A DNA stretch of 64,000 nucleotides, taken from contig NZ_BJKP01000019.1 of assembly GCF_008974145.1 (NCBI RefSeq), positions 1 through 64,000 on the forward strand, in the 5' to 3' direction. Of the stretch, positions 51,210 to 60,030 are shown piece by piece. A program made the position numbers and the translations under genes. The notes below the pieces were generated by a model. That model did not search any database, was not told where the DNA came from, and saw nothing but the letters and a program-made list of their open reading frames with translations. How positions within the stretch are numbered: the first letter of the stretch is position 1; each line of letters starts with the position of its first letter. Source of the stretch: Microcystis aeruginosa NIES-4325 (GTDB lineage: Bacteria; Cyanobacteriota; Cyanobacteriia; Cyanobacteriales; Microcystaceae).

Positions 51210-53021
51210 TTACTGAGGATCGAGTTTTAGGACTGCCATAAATGCCTCTTGCGGGACATCAACAGTTCCGATCGCTTTCATCCGTTTCTTCCCTTTTGCT
51301 TGCTTGTCTAACAGCTTTTTCTTGCGGCTAATATCACCACCATAACACTTAGCTAAGACATCCTTTCTTAAAGCGGGAATATGTTCACTAGCGATAATTT
51401 TAGAACCAATAGCGGCCTGAATGGGAACCTTAAATTGATGCCGGGGAATCAATTCTTTTAACTTTTCGGTTAACGCACGACCAACATAATAAGCTTTATC
51501 CCGGTGAACGATCATCGCTAAAGCATCAACGGGATCACCATTGACCATAATATCTAATTTAACTAGCTCATTTTCCCGATAGCCAATTAATTGATATTCC
51601 ATACTAGCATAACCGCGCGATCGAGATTTTAATTGATCAAAAAAGTCCGTCACCACTTCTGCTAAAGGTAACTCATAAATCAAAGCGGTGCGAGTTTTAG
51701 TAAAATAACGCATATCCTTGAAAACTCCCCGACGACTTTGACATAATTCCATCAAAGCGCCTACATAGGTTTCTGGAGTAATCATTTCCACTTGGATATA
51801 AGGTTCCTCAATTTTTTCCCGTTTTTGTGGGGAAGGTAACAAACTAGGATTATCCACTTCGACAATTTCCCCATCGGTGGTAGTAACCTGATAAACTACC
51901 GAGGGAGCAGTGGTAATTAAATCTAAGTTATATTCCCTTTCTAGTCTTTCCTGGACGATTTCCATGTGTAGGAGTCCCAAGAAACCGCAACGGAAACCAA
52001 AACCCATGGCGCTAGAAGTTTCCGGTTCGTAGGATAGGGCTGCATCGTTTAATTTTAACTTTTCCAGCGCATCTTTGAGATCGGCGTACTGATCGGCATC
52101 CGTGGGAAATAATCCGCAGAAAACCATCGGTTTTGCTTCTGTATAACCGGGTAAAGGCTCTTGTGCCGGTTTAGCGGTTAGAGTAATCGTATCACCCACC
52201 CGGGCATCAGCGACAGTTTTAATCGCGGCTGCCAGATAACCCACTTCTCCCGCGTGAAGTTCATTTACCTGTACCTGTTGCGGTGATAAAATTCCCAATT
52301 CATCGATAACAAATTCTTTACCAGAAGCCATAAAACGAATTTTATCGCCCTTTTTCACCCGACCATCCATGACACGGAAATAGACAATTACCCCTCGATA
52401 AGCGTCGTAATAACTATCAAAAATTAAAGCTCGGAAGGGTTCTTCAAGGGTATCTTGGGGAGGGGGAACTAATTGGACGATCGACTCTAGAATATCATTA
52501 ATACCGATCCCAGCCTTAGCCGAAGCCCGAATCGCCTCACTACAGTCTAAACCCACCACTTCCTCGATTTCCGCCGCGACTCGTTCCGGTTCGGCACTGG
52601 GTAGGTCGATTTTATTTAAAACTGGGATAATTTCGAGGTTATTTTCCAGTGCTAGGTAAACATTGGCTAAAGTTTGCGCCTCCACACCTTGGGACGCATC
52701 CACAACTAATAAAGCTCCCTCGCACGCCGCTAGAGACCGAGAAACCTCATAGGAAAAATCCACATGGCCCGGGGTGTCAATCAGATTGAGAACGTATTTT
52801 TGACCATCCTTAGCGGTGTAATCCATGCGTGCCGCTTGTAACTTGATGGTGATACCTCGTTCCCGTTCCAAGTCCATATTATCAAGAAATTGTTCTTTCA
52901 TCTCCCGTTGGGCTACGGTTCCCGTAATTTGCAGGAGGCGATCGGCGAGAGTTGATTTACCATGATCGATATGAGCGATGATGGAAAAATTGCGAATGCG
53001 AGAAACGGGAACGTCAGTCAT
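51210..53021 (-). CDS. lepA: elongation factor 4 (LepA) GTPase
   Basis: LepA back-translocates or assists the ribosome and affects initiation. The 603-residue protein is full length: G1 [23 protein letters not shown]3 [14 protein letters not shown]4 [12 protein letters not shown], domain II, and the LepA-specific C-terminal domain including [20 protein letters not shown] and the final [12 protein letters not shown]. No frame damage. Single gene. Confidence 0.98.
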   Translation of the reverse strand: MTDVPVSRIRNFSIIAHIDHGKSTLADRLLQITGTVAQREMKEQFLDNMDLERERGITIKLQAARMDYTAKDGQKYVLNLIDTPGHVDFSYEVSRSLAACEGALLVVDASQGVEAQTLANVYLALENNLEIIPVLNKIDLPSAEPERVAAEIEEVVGLDCSEAIRASAKAGIGINDILESIVQLVPPPQDTLEEPFRALIFDSYYDAYRGVIVYFRVMDGRVKKGDKIRFMASGKEFVIDELGILSPQQVQVNELHAGEVGYLAAAIKTVADARVGDTITLTAKPAQEPLPGYTEAKPMVFCGLFPTDADQYADLKDALEKLKLNDAALSYEPETSSAMGFGFRCGFLGLLHMEIVQERLEREYNLDLITTAPSVVYQVTTTDGEIVEVDNPSLLPSPQKREKIEEPYIQVEMITPETYVGALMELCQSRRGVFKDMRYFTKTRTALIYELPLAEVVTDFFDQLKSRSRGYASMEYQLIGYRENELVKLDIMVNGDPVDALAMIVHRDKAYYVGRALTEKLKELIPRHQFKVPIQAAIGSKIIASEHIPALRKDVLAKCYGGDISRKKKLLDKQAKGKKRMKAIGTVDVPQEAFMAVLKLDPQ

Positions 53022-53354
53022 CGTGGTTCACTGCTGGCAAAAGTCAGAGGTTTATAAAATTTTAGATTCCTTAATTCATTGTAGAGGTAAAGTCTCTAAG
53101 GCTGGAGCAAAAGTGAAAAGTAAAAGGTAAAAAAAGCTAAACTGCAATTATAGTCAGGGTTTTGACCTTGGCCTCCCCTCTCGCCATCCACAGGAAACTA
53201 TGGTAGGCTTGAGTATAGGGACAAAATCAGGGAAAGGGCAATGGCTAGGGTAAAGATGTATGATTTGTCCCAATCCCATTACTATAGATAAACTCTTGGA
53301 TGAGAATCCTCGACTGACGGGTAGAATGATAGATAGCAATCATTGATAGAGCTT
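53022..53354. other. intergenic region upstream of lepA and the RHH gene
   Basis: No gene supported. It has a purine-rich tract (AAAGTGAAAAGTAAAAGGTA at 53110-53129) like those inverted at 2528-2551 and 7538-7560. It should contain the lepA promoter and the promoter of the small plus-strand gene. Confidence 0.4.
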
Positions 53355-53585
53355 ATGAACGACAATGCTACACCGACTCAGCGCACGGCGGAGAAAGTTG
53401 AAATCGCTATTCACCTTGACTCGGAAGTTTTAGACCAGATTAAACACCTGACTAACGATCCTAGTCGCATTATCGAAACAGCGATTAAACAGTGGCTAAG
53501 AGGAGAGAGACAACCGGATGAGGACTTAACCCGTCATCTTCGACGCAATCCCCCCGTACCCCCCAAAGGGGAATGGAATGACTAA
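53355..53585 (+). CDS. orphan ribbon-helix-helix antitoxin-like protein
   Basis: The start is ATG 53355 (MNDNATPTQRTAEKVEIAIH); a TTG 12 bases earlier is less likely. The 76-residue product has a beta strand VEIAIHLD, helices SEVLDQIKHLTND and PSRIIETAIKQWLRG as in RHH DNA-binding proteins, and a Pro-rich charged tail (NPPVPPKGEWND) that could bind a toxin. No toxin gene follows; downstream is decayed sequence. Orphan antitoxin or autonomous regulator. Confidence 0.7.
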   Translation: MNDNATPTQRTAEKVEIAIHLDSEVLDQIKHLTNDPSRIIETAIKQWLRGERQPDEDLTRHLRRNPPVPPKGEWND

Positions 53586-53713
53586 GATTTTTCAGTCTCT
53601 AATAGGTTATTTCCCGACGGAGAGACTGAAATATTTTCTTAGGTCAACCATTGATGGTAATTGAGATTTTTTCCCCAACTAAGCTGGTTAATAGTAGTAT
53701 TTATTGCCTGTAA

Positions 53714-53932
53714 CAGCAACGCAACGGTTTAATCTATTTACTACAAGGGGATCATCGTCGTCATTGGGGTATTGGCCAGATGGAATTAGTGCCAGAATTA
53801 GTCGATTAAGTGCAAATGGCGATCGCTCATGCCAGATCATACCAAGAATTAGCACAAGCTACCCAGTCCCCCGAAGAAGCATCGCATCGGCAAAATGAAT
53901 TTATCGGGGTGTGTCTCAATTTTGTCAAATAA
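53714..53932 (+). pseudogene. unidentified pseudogene with internal stop
   Basis: A single reading frame between stops encodes NGLIYLLQGDHRRHWGIGQM, ELVPELVD, a TAA at 53807, then VQMAIAHARSYQELAQATQS and EFIGVCLNFVK before TAA at 53932. The composition is protein-like on both sides of the internal stop, so this is a degraded gene end rather than chance. Not recognised. Confidence 0.5.
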
Positions 53933-54002
53933 ATAGACCTCTGGTAAAAATCCAGCAATTCTCATTTTAAAATAAGTAGCCATGCAAAATAAATTATCCT
54001 TT

Positions 54003-54030
54003 AAGTAGGTAGATGTTAAAAATTGTCAGA
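54003..54030. repeat. dispersed repeat, second copy of the 32720 motif
   Basis: AAGTAGGTAGATGTTAAAAA followed by TTGTCAGA. It matches 32720-32747 with two differences. Confidence 0.7.
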
Positions 54031-54230
54031 CACCCCCCTCGCTTACTGAGTGAAGCTGAGTACAATGTCGCACTTTACGGGGATAGCTTGGTCAAAGAAG
54101 TAGAAAATTATAATTTAAATGCGTGGTAATGTTTGGGAGTGGTTAAATGATAATTTAAATCCTTTAACTGGGTATAAACCTCGTTTTCTCTATGGAGACA
54201 ATTCAGCCATCTTTTTGGATGATAAACATC

Positions 54231-54363
54231 ATATTAAATCCGTTGAGTACAGGCTAGTTATGAGGAGAGGCACTCATGCAAGAGGCTTCGGCCGTGAGCT
54301 TTTGCCGAACGGCAAAAGGCAAAGGGGAATAAATAATCAGTTTTCAATAACCAGATTTAGTAT
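54231..54363. mobile_element. MITE with ATATTAAATC/ATACTAAATC ends, copy 2, carrying a nested repeat
   Basis: 133 bp, bounded by ATATTAAATCCGTTGAG and ACCAGATTTAGTAT, homologous to 49027-49127 at both ends. The extra 30-odd bases in the middle contain CCGTGAGCTTTTGCCGAACG, a separate dispersed repeat also found at 61590-61615. Confidence 0.78.
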
Positions 54364-54438
54364 CAGATGATGTTAGGAGGTTGTTGGATCACCAATGAGA
54401 TAGAAGCTTGAAAATATTACCGCAACTGGTTTCGTAAC

Positions 54439-54471
54439 AGAAAACGGTTTTCTTGAAGAAACCCGTTTTCT
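54439..54471. repeat. long hairpin upstream of the radical SAM gene
   Basis: AGAAAACGGTTTTCTT and AAGAAACCCGTTTTCT pair over 15 of 16 positions with almost no loop. Similar GAAACCCG palindromes are common in cyanobacteria (from memory). It could insulate the gene from upstream transcription. Confidence 0.6.
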
Positions 54472-54568
54472 CACGGATATCAAAAAAACCTTGACTTTTT
54501 AGGCACTATCAGGTACTTTTGAATCAGTCAGGTAATAATGCACGCCAAAAATTCACTCCCTGTGAGCG

Positions 54569-56131
54569 ATGATTATGATCACCAAATCTGAAACAACTCC
54601 GACCATCGGACTAATTGAAGTTCCCGCCACTGGACTATACGATGCAGAAGGAAAAAATTGGACTTCTTTATACAGGCATCGTTCTTTAATCAGTAAACAA
54701 GTTTTGATTCCTGACTTGCAAGCGGGAGGATTTGATGCCCAATTAGTAAACCTCAGAGATGATAATTACAGTGAAGAATTTGGTGAGGTGTCCTGGAAAG
54801 GGATGAACTTGCGGAAAACTTATGTGGGGGGCAACATTTCCGCCCTTAATCCTGAAGCCTTTGATGCTTGGGGTGTAACAGTAAATTTCTCTCAAGATCG
54901 CCAAGTTACCTGTATGGTAATTGAACATCTGGCTAAAGGAAATCGCCCTATTGTCGTTGGTGGTTCAGATGCTTTGGCGGAACCGCAGCACTACTTAAAA
55001 GCAGGTGCAACAGCAGTTGTTCAGGATAAATCTGGAGCAGCAAATTGGGCACTTTTTGATTATGTATTGGGAAGAACGCCACGGGAAGAAATGACAGGAG
55101 TGATTTTTGCTGACGGTAAACAATATCCCAGAAAAACTAAAGCCAAAAGTCCAGAGGAATGGGCCCTGCCTTCGGTGAAAGTCGCAAAAGAATGTCTAGG
55201 GACACTTCCCAATGTTCAAGGAAAAGTCCCTGTCGGTTCACTGGTCGCAGATATTGGTTGCGATCGCACCTGTGATTTTTGCATGACTCCTACCTACGGT
55301 ACTGGCTATCGCAGAATGTCCCCAGAAACAGCCCTCAAATGGTTGGCGATCCAGAAAGAAGCAGGGGCGGTTGCGATTAATATCGGTTCCGATCAATTTC
55401 TCGCCCGTGGACTGTTTCCTGAAGGGAGAGAAGAGATTATAGAAATTACCAATGGTGCGCGGGAGATCGGAGTATCTCTGATGTGGCCGAATGGTCTGGA
55501 ACTGAGGAAAACCACCTTGGTAAGTGGGCGTAACTATGAAAACACTGATCTTAGACCGGATGAAGAACTGATTCAAGCCTTATTTGGTTGGGATGGTCAA
55601 GTCGGTTGTCCTTTAGCTTATATCCCTGCTGAACGTCCTGTTTTCGGACGGGAAGCCTACAAGAAGTTGCTACCCTGGCAAGAGCATTGTACATTGATGA
55701 AATCTGTAGTCAGAACTGGTGTACCTGTGGTTACTTATGGCATTATTATTGGTTTACCCGATGATGACCATGATGACTTACTACGTCTTGAGGAAGCAAT
55801 TACCGACCTAGTAGATGAACTGGTAGAAATTAACCCACAACTAGAATTTCAAACTTCCTGTTACAGTATTATTCCCTTACCTGGAACTCCTCAAGCCTTT
55901 AATTTACGGAAAGCAGGATTGCTCCAATTTGAAGATTCCTGTTTATGGGGAGTATGGACAACAACCTCCAACACTCATCACCTAACATATAGCCAGGTTT
56001 CCGATTGGCAAATTCGTTTATCGAATATTCGCAGATCACCAGCTGAATTTACTAACTATAATGGCGAATATTCAGCAATGGTGAGTACAGCTTCCTCCGA
56101 TGACTCAAAGATTGTGTTATTAAATTCTTAA
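54569..56131 (+). CDS. B12-binding-domain radical SAM protein
   Basis: The 520-residue protein has an N-terminal cobalamin-binding-like Rossmann region (about 10-190: GLIEVPATGLYDAEG, RPIVVGGSDALAEPQHYL, AGATAVVQDK) and a radical SAM domain with the cluster motif CDRTCDFC (C-x3-C-x2-C) near 230, then NIGSDQFLARG, GVSLMWPNGLEL and YGIIIGLPDDDHDDLLRLEE. No SPASM or other auxiliary cluster motif is seen. Such enzymes often methylate unactivated carbons or phosphorus, or close rings. No precursor peptide or partner enzyme is recognisable nearby; both flanks are decayed. Two start codons are possible (54569, 54575); the ribosome binding site is weak. Substrate unknown. Confidence 0.88.
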   Translation: MIMITKSETTPTIGLIEVPATGLYDAEGKNWTSLYRHRSLISKQVLIPDLQAGGFDAQLVNLRDDNYSEEFGEVSWKGMNLRKTYVGGNISALNPEAFDAWGVTVNFSQDRQVTCMVIEHLAKGNRPIVVGGSDALAEPQHYLKAGATAVVQDKSGAANWALFDYVLGRTPREEMTGVIFADGKQYPRKTKAKSPEEWALPSVKVAKECLGTLPNVQGKVPVGSLVADIGCDRTCDFCMTPTYGTGYRRMSPETALKWLAIQKEAGAVAINIGSDQFLARGLFPEGREEIIEITNGAREIGVSLMWPNGLELRKTTLVSGRNYENTDLRPDEELIQALFGWDGQVGCPLAYIPAERPVFGREAYKKLLPWQEHCTLMKSVVRTGVPVVTYGIIIGLPDDDHDDLLRLEEAITDLVDELVEINPQLEFQTSCYSIIPLPGTPQAFNLRKAGLLQFEDSCLWGVWTTTSNTHHLTYSQVSDWQIRLSNIRRSPAEFTNYNGEYSAMVSTASSDDSKIVLLNS

Positions 56132-56772
56132 ACTAAATACGGTCTTTTAATTAATCATGAAACCAAATCCTATTCCTCCACAACCTTGCCAAGAATCCGT
56201 TTGAGACTATCCTCGTCCCGCGATTTTACAAGACACCAATAAACACCTAAAGGTGATTTGTAACGCGATTGACTTAGCCGAAACCGACCAGGGTAAAAGA
56301 GTAGAAGGTAGGTTGGGTTGACGACTGTTACCCAACACCCCATCCGATAAGCGGGCAAAATCATTGATAATTATTTGATAATAGGACTTCCTGCTAGAAA
56401 GTTATGGGTGAGAAAATCTTTGTGTTTTTTGTGCCTTTGTGGTTTTTTCTGGCGCTTTTTGGTAATCTTCACTATTAGGCCGACAGCACCCTTAATTTAA
56501 AGCCAACCGAAGCTCCTGCGGCCATGGGCTACTATTTTGATCATCAGCAAGAAATTGACCAGGAAATCACCCAAGAATCGGATCAGATACAAGTTAGCAT
56601 AACGTGAATAGCTAAATCACCTTTTTACAGCAGGATGAAAGAAGTGACTTTTTCCCCGCCCTTCCCCCGAATGTACCCCCTAACTGATATAAGTAGAGAT
56701 GTAGGTCTATAACCAAAATTGTCGCATCAGTTCGGTTAGGTGACTGTTTTTCGCTTGTCTAGGAGGGTAGAT
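56132..56772. other. decayed region after the radical SAM gene
   Basis: No intact gene. It contains an inverted repeat built on GTTGGGTT/AACCCAAC (about 56312-56338), of a type common in cyanobacterial intergenic DNA, and a DUF433 remnant at 56524-56607. The end of the region should carry the promoter of the coiled-coil/BRCT gene. Confidence 0.5.
56524..56607 (+). pseudogene. 3' remnant of a DUF433 antitoxin-like gene
   Basis: A 27-codon frame reads MGYYFDHQQEIDQEITQESD and ends SIT; in-frame sequence KPTEAPAA precedes it. (A/G)YYxDHQxEID is the characteristic C-terminal helix of DUF433 proteins, which pair with PIN-like toxins. The HTH body is missing. Confidence 0.6.
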
Positions 56773-58593
56773 ATGCTCAACGAATTAATTTATGAAGGAT
56801 TAGGTTTAAGTGCTGTTTTCGGAGGACTATTCCTCTGGTCGCGCTCTGGTCTCGTCAGCAAAAATACCGCCCTTTTAGCCGCACAAGCGCAATTACAGCA
56901 AAGTAACTCAGATCTGTTGGCTCAAGTCAAGGGTTTAGACGTGGCGCAATCAGAGTTAAAAGACGAAAATCAGCAGCTGCACGCCAAAATAATTCACATA
57001 GAACAACATTCCGCCCAATTACAGCACAAAGCTACTGATTTAGAAAATTCTCTTCAGTCCCTCCAGCAAGCTGTCCAGATAGGTGAGGGTGAAATCGAAC
57101 ACCTGAAAACCAGCGCTAAGGAAATAGAAGCGGAGAAAGCTGGTTTGATGGAACAATTAGAGCGAGAAAAAGCCCTAATTACTAGCCTAGAGGCACAGAT
57201 TCAAACTTTAGAGCAGCAAAAAGGCGAAATTAACCGTCAATTTGATTTGACCAAAAAACAGACCACCTCTCTCTATAGTCAAATTCAGACCCTAGAACAG
57301 GATAAAACTCTCTTACAGCAAGATATAGAAAAAGCCGAGGAATTAAGGGCGAAAGTGGCCGATTTAGAGCATAGAAACCAACAATTAAGCGATTTAGCCG
57401 CCCAAATTCCCAGCTTGCAAGGTCAAATTCAAACCTTAGAACAGAATCTGGCTCAGCAAACAGAACAGTATGAGCGAGGACAGCAGGAAATAGCCAGCTT
57501 ACAGGGTCAAATTAACGGGTTAGAGCGGGAAAAAAAGTCTCTCAGCGAAGATTTAGCCGCAAGTCAAACTCGATCGCTCTCTTTAGGCCAAGAATGCGAC
57601 AATTTAACTATAAAACTCCAAGAAACCGTCGCTCAAGTGACAGCTATAACCGCCGAAAAGGACAGTCTCGGCGCTCATCTCGAAGCAGCTAAACTGGAGT
57701 TACAAGCTTTAGCAGCCCAGAAAGGGGAATTATCGGCAGAATTAACCACTGCTGCTGAAAAAATTGCTGATTTAGAAGGGCAATTACAGGAATTAACTCA
57801 GTTACCCCAACAATTGGCCGATTCTCAGGCAAAAATTGCTGATTTAGAAGGGCAATTACAGGAATTAACCCAGTTACCGCAACAGCTAGAAACCTATCGG
57901 GAAAACATTTCTAATTTAGAGATTCAACTACACCAGTTAAGTGCCGAAAAAGACCAATTAGAAACCACAACTTCCCGTCATATCGAGGAATTAAGCCAAC
58001 AAAATCGCCAACTCACTCAAGATTTAGAAGTCCAAAAAACGGCAGCTAAAGCTTTAGAAAAGGAAAAAATTAAGTTCGAGGGTGAGTTAGCAACTAAGCA
58101 AGAAGAAATTGCCGATTTAGAGGTTAAAATTCAAACCCTACAACAAGAAAGAGACGATTTCTCTAAAAAAACTGCCCCTATTATTACTAATGAACCTGAA
58201 GCAATTATTAGTGAAACTCCAGTAGTAGCAGAACCAGAAACCTCCCCAGTGATTGCCGAGGAGACTCCGGTAGTAGCAGCAGAAAAAATCACGGTTGCCG
58301 ATACAAGTTTAGAAGTGCAACCCGCAGCGGAGATAGTCCAGACGAGTCAAGAATCCGCAGAAAATACCCTAAGAGGAAAAACCGTAGTTATACTAGGAAC
58401 CTTCAGCAAAATCAGTCGCGAGCAAGCGAAATCATTGATTATTAATGTCGGTGGTACTGTTACTGGTTCCCCCAGTGCGAACACTGATTATATTCTCCTC
58501 GGTAAAGCCCCCGGTGAGAAACTAAAAAAGGCTCAAAAATTAGGCATAAAAACCCTTTCAGAAGCCCAATTTCTGCAAATGGTAGAATCCTAA
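56773..58593 (+). CDS. membrane-anchored long coiled-coil protein with C-terminal BRCT domain
   Basis: The start is ATG 56773 (MLNELIYEGLGLSAVFGGLF), set by AGGAGGG 5 bases upstream. The 606-residue product has an N-terminal hydrophobic helix (about 8-24), about 420 residues of coiled coil with heptad-like L/Q/E spacing, an acidic Pro/Glu/Val linker (about 470-530), and a BRCT domain at the end (LRGKTVVILGTFSKISREQA, IINVGGTVTGSPSANTDYIL) like that of NAD-dependent DNA ligase. Two 24-residue repeats (KIADLEGQLQELTQLPQQL) lie near 330-377. It might tether DNA or a phosphoprotein to the membrane. Confidence 0.85.
   Translation: MLNELIYEGLGLSAVFGGLFLWSRSGLVSKNTALLAAQAQLQQSNSDLLAQVKGLDVAQSELKDENQQLHAKIIHIEQHSAQLQHKATDLENSLQSLQQAVQIGEGEIEHLKTSAKEIEAEKAGLMEQLEREKALITSLEAQIQTLEQQKGEINRQFDLTKKQTTSLYSQIQTLEQDKTLLQQDIEKAEELRAKVADLEHRNQQLSDLAAQIPSLQGQIQTLEQNLAQQTEQYERGQQEIASLQGQINGLEREKKSLSEDLAASQTRSLSLGQECDNLTIKLQETVAQVTAITAEKDSLGAHLEAAKLELQALAAQKGELSAELTTAAEKIADLEGQLQELTQLPQQLADSQAKIADLEGQLQELTQLPQQLETYRENISNLEIQLHQLSAEKDQLETTTSRHIEELSQQNRQLTQDLEVQKTAAKALEKEKIKFEGELATKQEEIADLEVKIQTLQQERDDFSKKTAPIITNEPEAIISETPVVAEPETSPVIAEETPVVAAEKITVADTSLEVQPAAEIVQTSQESAENTLRGKTVVILGTFSKISREQAKSLIINVGGTVTGSPSANTDYILLGKAPGEKLKKAQKLGIKTLSEAQFLQMVES
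57760..57903 (+). repeat. two 72-bp in-frame tandem repeats in the coiled coil
   Basis: Units start at 57760 and 57832. The first 57 bases or so are nearly identical (encoding KIADLEGQLQELTQLPQQL) and the last five codons differ. The copy number may vary among strains. Confidence 0.85.
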
Positions 58594-58595
58594 AA

Positions 58596-58728
58596 CAGTT
58601 ATCAGTTATCAGTTATCAGTTATCAGGTTTCAGTTCACTGTTTACTGTTTACTGAAAAAACTTCCCACTTCATAATTCACAATTCATAATTTATAATTCA
58701 TAATTCACAATTCATAATTTATAATTCC
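58596..58728. repeat. (CAGTTAT)n repeat plus AT-rich AATTCATAATT repeats
   Basis: Heptamers at 58596-58626 and the complementary arm (CACTGTTTACTGTTTACTG) are followed by seven or so degenerate copies of a 9-10 base unit AATTCATAAT/AATTCACAAT (58671-58728), ending 16 bases before the next start codon. Confidence 0.85.
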
Positions 58729-58744
58729 CTTGATTACGAAAATT

Positions 58745-59623
58745 ATGAGTCAAAAAATTGCCTTTTTAGGATTAGGAGTGATGGGAGCGCCGATGACGGC
58801 TAATCTTGTCCGTCGAGGTTTTGCTGTCAATGCTTGGAATCGTACCCCAGAAGCGCCGGGGATAACCATTGCTGGGGCAGCAGGTGCGAACATTCGTTCT
58901 AGTATTGCCGCCGCCGTCAGAGATGCCGAGATTGTCTTTACCTGCGTCGGGGATGTGCCTGACGTGGAGGCGGTAATTTTAGGACCGGGGGGTGTAGTGG
59001 AATCGGCAGCGGTGGGAACTCTGATAGTGGATATGAGTACCATTGGCTCTCAAGCCGCTAGGATGATTGGTAAAAAGCTAGAGGAAAATAATCTCTGTTT
59101 TCTCGATGCTCCCGTCTCTGGTGGCGATATTGGGGCGAAAAACGGCAGTTTAACTATTATGGTGGGGGGGAAAGAAGCGGATTTTCAGACTTGTTTGCCC
59201 TGTTTTCAAGCCATGGGTAAAACTATTCGCTGGTGTGGCGAAATCGGCAACGGACAAGCGGTAAAACTCTGTAATCAAGTCTTGGGGGCGGTTCACATGG
59301 TGGCGCTGTGTGAGGCTCTAAAAATGGCAAAAATTCAAGGATTAGACCCCAATTTAGTCATAGAAGTGTGTAAAACGGGGGCGGCGGGTTCTTGGGCCTT
59401 AGAAAATTTGGGACCAAAAATCCTCGCCCAAGATTTACAGCCGGCTTTTATGATTGAACATATCTTAAAAGATTTGCGATTAGTCAAAGAAACTGCCCAG
59501 ACAGCCGGGGAAATTCTGCCCGGGACAGATTTAGCAGAAGCTTTATTTAAAGTAGTAGCGGAATTGGACGAAGGTAAGGGAATTAAACAGGGAACCCAAG
59601 CGATGATTCGTGCCTACGATTAG
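58745..59623 (+). CDS. NAD(P)-dependent beta-hydroxyacid dehydrogenase (3-hydroxyisobutyrate dehydrogenase family)
   Basis: The start is ATG 58745 (MSQKIAFLGLGVMGAPMTAN). The 292-residue enzyme shows the nucleotide motif GLGVMGAPM at 9-17, the substrate-binding DAPVSGGDIGAKNGSLTIMV near 120, the catalytic Lys in NGQAVKLCNQ near 172 and KDLRLV near 240. The family includes glyoxylate/succinic semialdehyde reductases and 3-hydroxyisobutyrate dehydrogenase; the exact substrate is not readable. Its stop overlaps the convergent pterin dehydratase gene by 4 bases. Confidence 0.9.
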   Translation: MSQKIAFLGLGVMGAPMTANLVRRGFAVNAWNRTPEAPGITIAGAAGANIRSSIAAAVRDAEIVFTCVGDVPDVEAVILGPGGVVESAAVGTLIVDMSTIGSQAARMIGKKLEENNLCFLDAPVSGGDIGAKNGSLTIMVGGKEADFQTCLPCFQAMGKTIRWCGEIGNGQAVKLCNQVLGAVHMVALCEALKMAKIQGLDPNLVIEVCKTGAAGSWALENLGPKILAQDLQPAFMIEHILKDLRLVKETAQTAGEILPGTDLAEALFKVVAELDEGKGIKQGTQAMIRAYD

Positions 59624-59970
59624 GCATTTTGTTGGCGATAAATATCATCGGTACGGGCAGCCATGATGAAATCATTTTGATGTAATCCGCCCACGTCATG
59701 AGTCCACCAAGAAACGGTAACTTTACCCCATTCTGTCAATAAAGCGGGGTGATGGCCTTCTTTTTCCGCTGCTTCTCCCACGGCATTAGTAAAGGCGATT
59801 GCCCCTTGAAAATTGGCAAATTTATAGAGTTTTTGCAGACGGGGAATACCCTCGTATTCTAAGAGATTCCAATCGGGAATTTTAGCCTGTAAAGCGGTAA
59901 TTTCCTCGGCAGTGATAGGAGAAGAACCCAATTGACAAGGTTGACATTTTTGTTGGGCAAGTTCGGTCAT
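59620..59970 (-). CDS. 4a-hydroxytetrahydrobiopterin dehydratase (pterin carbinolamine dehydratase)
   Basis: The 116-residue protein has the PCD signature EKEGHHPALLTEWGKVTVSW followed by THDVGGLHQNDFIMAA, holding the three active-site His residues, and a short N-terminal extension with CQPC. It recycles pterin cofactors; in organisms lacking aromatic amino acid hydroxylases it often supports folate or molybdopterin. Tail-to-tail overlap with the upstream-coordinate dehydrogenase gene. Confidence 0.93.
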   Translation of the reverse strand: MTELAQQKCQPCQLGSSPITAEEITALQAKIPDWNLLEYEGIPRLQKLYKFANFQGAIAFTNAVGEAAEKEGHHPALLTEWGKVTVSWWTHDVGGLHQNDFIMAARTDDIYRQQNA

Positions 59971-60030
59971 AGGGGTATCAATCCAGATTTTTTATCTTTA
60001 TTATAGATGAAAATACCCCAGAGAAATTTT

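Larger units (their letters stand above)
53586..54568. other. decayed accessory region
   Basis: Nearly 1 kb with no intact gene. It holds a pseudogene (53714-53932), a dispersed repeat (54003-54030), coding-like debris (LSEAEYNVALYGDSLVKEVE near 54048, and MRGNVWEW at 54119, a string reminiscent of the formylglycine-generating enzyme hallmark), a MITE (54231-54363) and a long hairpin (54439-54471). Confidence 0.6.

Noticed and set aside
53154-53339. 61-codon minus-strand frame between lepA and the RHH gene
   Set aside because: Pro/Ser/Arg-rich, no start signal, and it covers the presumed promoter region.
54119-54370. MRGNVWEW, the hallmark of formylglycine-generating/SUMF1 proteins, starting an 83-codon frame
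   Set aside because: Only eight residues match, the following sequence is not of that family and the frame runs into a MITE; at most a remnant.
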